Source: an uncultured Eubacteriales bacterium | GTDB taxonomy: Bacteria; Bacillota; Clostridia; Oscillospirales; Oscillospiraceae | Direction of reading: 5' to 3' | NCBI GenBank assembly: GCA_900549705.1 | Contig: URPI01000105.1 | Coordinates: 1 to 7,612, forward strand | Length of the DNA stretch: 7,612 nucleotides | Shown: piece by piece, positions 5,921 through 7,612 of the stretch | How the letters are laid out: each line of letters opens with the position of its first letter | How positions within the stretch are numbered: the first letter of the stretch is position 1 | Made by a program: the position numbers and the translations under genes | Notes under the pieces: generated by a model | What the model was told of the DNA's origin: nothing | What the model saw: the letters and a program-made list of their open reading frames with translations, nothing else | The model's database searches: none

Positions 5921-7252
5921 TTAATCAGCGCTGTACTTATCCAGCATCTCAATCCAGCTGCCTACGGTGAAAGCAACAGATGCGCAGTACTCGGGATCTT
6001 CCAGAACCAGCTTGCCTTCCTGGGTCCACCAGTCGTAACCGGCATCGTTCTTGGCAGCGTAAGCAACGGTGGTGCCGTCCTCAGCCATGCCGCCGGTCAT
6101 GTGATGGAACTTTGCTTCATTGTCGGCAGCCACGGTGGGGTTGGAGGAGTAACCGCCCATATCCTTGCCCCATGCGGAGAAGCCGTCCACGGTGCAGGTC
6201 ATGTAAGCGATGAAGGCACAGGCCGTCCAGGGCAGGGGAGAATTATCGGTGACAAACAGGTAATGGCAGTAGCCATAGCCGCCGATGCCCTGATAGCCAT
6301 CCTGGTATGCAGCAACCTTGATGTTGTTGACGGAAACAGAGTCAGATTCTTCCACGGAGCGCAGCTTGGAGTAAACCAGCAGGCCGAACTGATCGGTAGC
6401 GGAGTTGGAAACCAGGGTGTTGCAGATGGGGCCGTCATCGGTCTGTGCGGAGTAGCTTTCCACCCACAGCTTGATCCATGCCAGCGCATAGCAGCCATCC
6501 TCGCCCAGACCCAGGTCCTCAGCGTCAACCTTCATCTCCTCAATGGTGGGAGCGAAGTAAGCCTGCTCGTCGGCGGGCAGTGCCTCGTAGGCTTCCCGCA
6601 GCCATGCGGCGTAGGTATCCTCGGTGAGCATATACAGGAAGTTCTTGCCAACGATTTCGGAATCGATGTCCATGAACAGACCATGCTCGCCCTCGGCAAC
6701 GAAGTCCCAGCAGTTGTCATAGGTCTTGTCGCCGGTGCAGTTGTACTCAAACACCTTGTTCAGGGTTTGCAGAGGCAGGAAGCCATCGTACTTGTCAGCG
6801 GTGATGCCATTGGCATCGGCCCAGTCCTTGGGGATGAAGGTATCCAGGATGCCGGTCTGAACCATCTTGGACTCAATCTGGTTGCCGTCCTGAATCAGGG
6901 TCATGGCAAAGGTGCCGGTGCCCTTGAGGGAGTCAGCGGTCAGCTGGTCGAAAATCTTGTTGTTCTTGGGCTGCTGCCACTCAAACTCCATGTTGTAGCT
7001 GGGGTCGATGGTTTGCAGGTAGGAGATAAACAGAGGCAGGGCGCTCTTGCCGCGGCTGGAGTTGCCCACGCCATAGAACTTCTTGCCGTTGGATTCCTCA
7101 ATGGCCTTCTTAGCCAGTTCTTCCAGGGTCATGTCCTGCGCCTGGGCGATGATGGATTTGACATCATCCTCAGCAGAAGCAGCACCAAAGGCACACACGG
7201 TCATAGCCATAACCATGCTCAACGCCAGCAGCATTGCGATGAATCGTTTCAT
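5921..7252 (-). CDS. Secreted ABC transporter solute-binding protein
   Basis: Extracellular receptor that should hand its ligand to the permease and ATPase encoded downstream. The 443-residue precursor has a signal peptide: Lys2-Arg3, a hydrophobic core about 5-24, and a likely signal peptidase I site after Ala-Ser-Ala (25-27). The single cysteine in this region (MTVC, 17-20) has Val before it and does not fit a lipobox, so lipid anchoring is not predicted. Size and context fit the family 1 extracellular binding proteins that pair with FbpB-like permeases. The mature protein is acidic and rich in Tyr and Trp, with segments such as FYGVGNSSRGKSALPLF (59-75) and GGYGYCHYLFVTDNSPLPW (324-342); I cannot assign a ligand. 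ATG 7252 lies nine bases after AGGAGG (7262-7267). It has its own promoter and terminator, so it is probably the most strongly expressed gene of the set. Confidence 0.88.
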   Translation of the reverse strand: MKRFIAMLLALSMVMAMTVCAFGAASAEDDVKSIIAQAQDMTLEELAKKAIEESNGKKFYGVGNSSRGKSALPLFISYLQTIDPSYNMEFEWQQPKNNKIFDQLTADSLKGTGTFAMTLIQDGNQIESKMVQTGILDTFIPKDWADANGITADKYDGFLPLQTLNKVFEYNCTGDKTYDNCWDFVAEGEHGLFMDIDSEIVGKNFLYMLTEDTYAAWLREAYEALPADEQAYFAPTIEEMKVDAEDLGLGEDGCYALAWIKLWVESYSAQTDDGPICNTLVSNSATDQFGLLVYSKLRSVEESDSVSVNNIKVAAYQDGYQGIGGYGYCHYLFVTDNSPLPWTACAFIAYMTCTVDGFSAWGKDMGGYSSNPTVAADNEAKFHHMTGGMAEDGTTVAYAAKNDAGYDWWTQEGKLVLEDPEYCASVAFTVGSWIEMLDKYSAD

Positions 7253-7280
7253 TACATTGTTCCTCCTGAAATTAAATTTT

Positions 7281-7305
7281 GAACCTCAGGGGGAGGTTCC
7301 CCCTG
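7281..7305 (-). promoter_or_regulatory. Leader hairpin with two competing folds
   Basis: CAGGGGG and CCCCCTG (7287-7293, 7299-7305) form a 7-base-pair stem. GAACCT and AGGTTC (7281-7286, 7294-7299) form a 6-base-pair alternative sharing position 7299, and each stem's loop contains an arm of the other. The predicted start is near 7310, so the hairpin sits at the very 5' end of the mRNA and may protect it from decay. A switch is possible but unproven. Confidence 0.45.
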
Positions 7306-7316
7306 TGTACGCTTTT

Positions 7317-7345
7317 ATTATAGCGGCAACATTCACAAATTGGAA
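7317..7345 (-). promoter_or_regulatory. Promoter of the solute-binding protein gene
   Basis: On the minus strand, a consensus -10 TATAAT (7317-7322) and a weak -35 TTCCAA (7340-7345) with a 17-base spacer. The palindrome GAATT-GGC-AATTC (7343-7355) overlaps the -35 box and could be an operator. The weak -35 would fit activator or repressor control. Confidence 0.65.
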
Positions 7346-7415
7346 TTGGCAATTCTGATATTTTTTGTGCGATTCAGCTTTCTTTACAAAACCAGGTGAA
7401 ATTTGCCGAGAGAAA

Positions 7416-7424
7416 TGATATAAT
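7416..7424 (+). promoter_or_regulatory. Possible outward promoter, extended -10
   Basis: TGATATAAT (7416-7424) is an extended -10 element with a perfect TATAAT. No good -35 lies 16-18 bases upstream. It would transcribe rightward through the repeat mosaic toward a gene outside the window. The bases between it and the leftward promoter hold no gene. Confidence 0.35.
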
Positions 7425-7464
7425 CTGGCCAGATATTCACCATTCTCCGACTTCCCCCGCACCC

Positions 7465-7612
7465 GCAGGGGCGGCTACCATGCCGCCCGCCAGCCCCCGG
7501 TTTCCACCGCACCCTGTAGGGGTCGCCAATTTGGCGACCCGCTGGCACGAAGTGCCACTTGGCTTCCCCCGGGGGGAAGCTGTCAGCCGTAGGCTGACTG
7601 ATGAGGGGCGGC
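7465..7612. repeat. Mosaic of five hairpin modules at the right edge
   Basis: In order: GGGCGGC/GCCGCCC (7469-7475, 7482-7488), GGGTCGCCA/TGGCGACCC (7520-7528, 7532-7540), TGGCAC/GTGCCA (7543-7548, 7552-7557), GCTTCCCC/GGGGAAGC (7562-7569, 7573-7580) and GTCAGCC/GGCTGAC (7582-7588, 7592-7598). The last two, with flanks CAGC and CTGA..GAGGGG, are the inverted counterpart of 110-157. The second resembles the 5609-5631 unit in the pattern TGTAGGGG-stem-CCCG. No coding sequence; it runs off the window edge. Confidence 0.7.

Noticed and set aside
5891..7282. 463-codon open frame on the plus strand opposite the binding protein gene
   Set aside because: It is antisense to a gene with signal peptide, promoter and ribosome binding site. 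Its translation is low-complexity Gly/Val/Leu with no family features, a product of codon bias.
7465..7612. CRISPR array
   Set aside because: The hairpin units are not evenly spaced, have no identical direct repeats with unique spacers, and each unit has a different stem.

Overview
The window looks like chromosomal DNA from a Gram-positive Clostridia-type bacterium, probably a gut Oscillospiraceae/Ruminococcaceae relative. This is inferred from G+C a little over half, AGGAGG ribosome binding sites, sigma-A type promoters, and intergenic spaces packed with short GC-rich palindromic repeats. No phage, plasmid, CRISPR, tRNA or rRNA signal was seen.

Layout from left to right. Positions 1-366 are a mosaic of hairpin repeats whose end runs into the stop codon of a class I DAHP synthase gene (364-1395, minus), the entry enzyme of the shikimate pathway. 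Back-to-back promoters (1431-1459 minus, 1481-1509 plus) drive the synthase and a very acidic 83-residue protein of unknown function (1583-1834, plus), which ends at a clear terminator. Positions 1840-2044 hold six stem-loops in a row between convergent genes.

The rest is one ABC importer on the minus strand, read right to left: a secreted solute-binding protein (5921-7252) with its own promoter and terminator, a repeat-filled gap (5506-5830), a fused two-domain permease (3676-5505), and a MalK-like ATPase (2052-3671) whose ribosome binding site lies in the last codons of the permease. The binding protein should catch the substrate outside the cell, the permease carry it across the membrane and the ATPase power import. 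The family resembles Fe(III)/polyamine/thiamine-type importers, but the substrate cannot be read from sequence. The terminator after the binding-protein gene probably makes that protein more abundant than the membrane parts. Positions 7465-7612 are a second hairpin-repeat mosaic.

The least ordinary points are: a helical-domain insertion of about 110 residues in the ATPase; hairpin repeats whose stems differ while flanks and pairing are kept; a repeat end that supplies the stop codon of the DAHP synthase gene; the six-hairpin spacer; and a palindrome between the divergent promoters. I saw no clear novel defence or enzymatic system.
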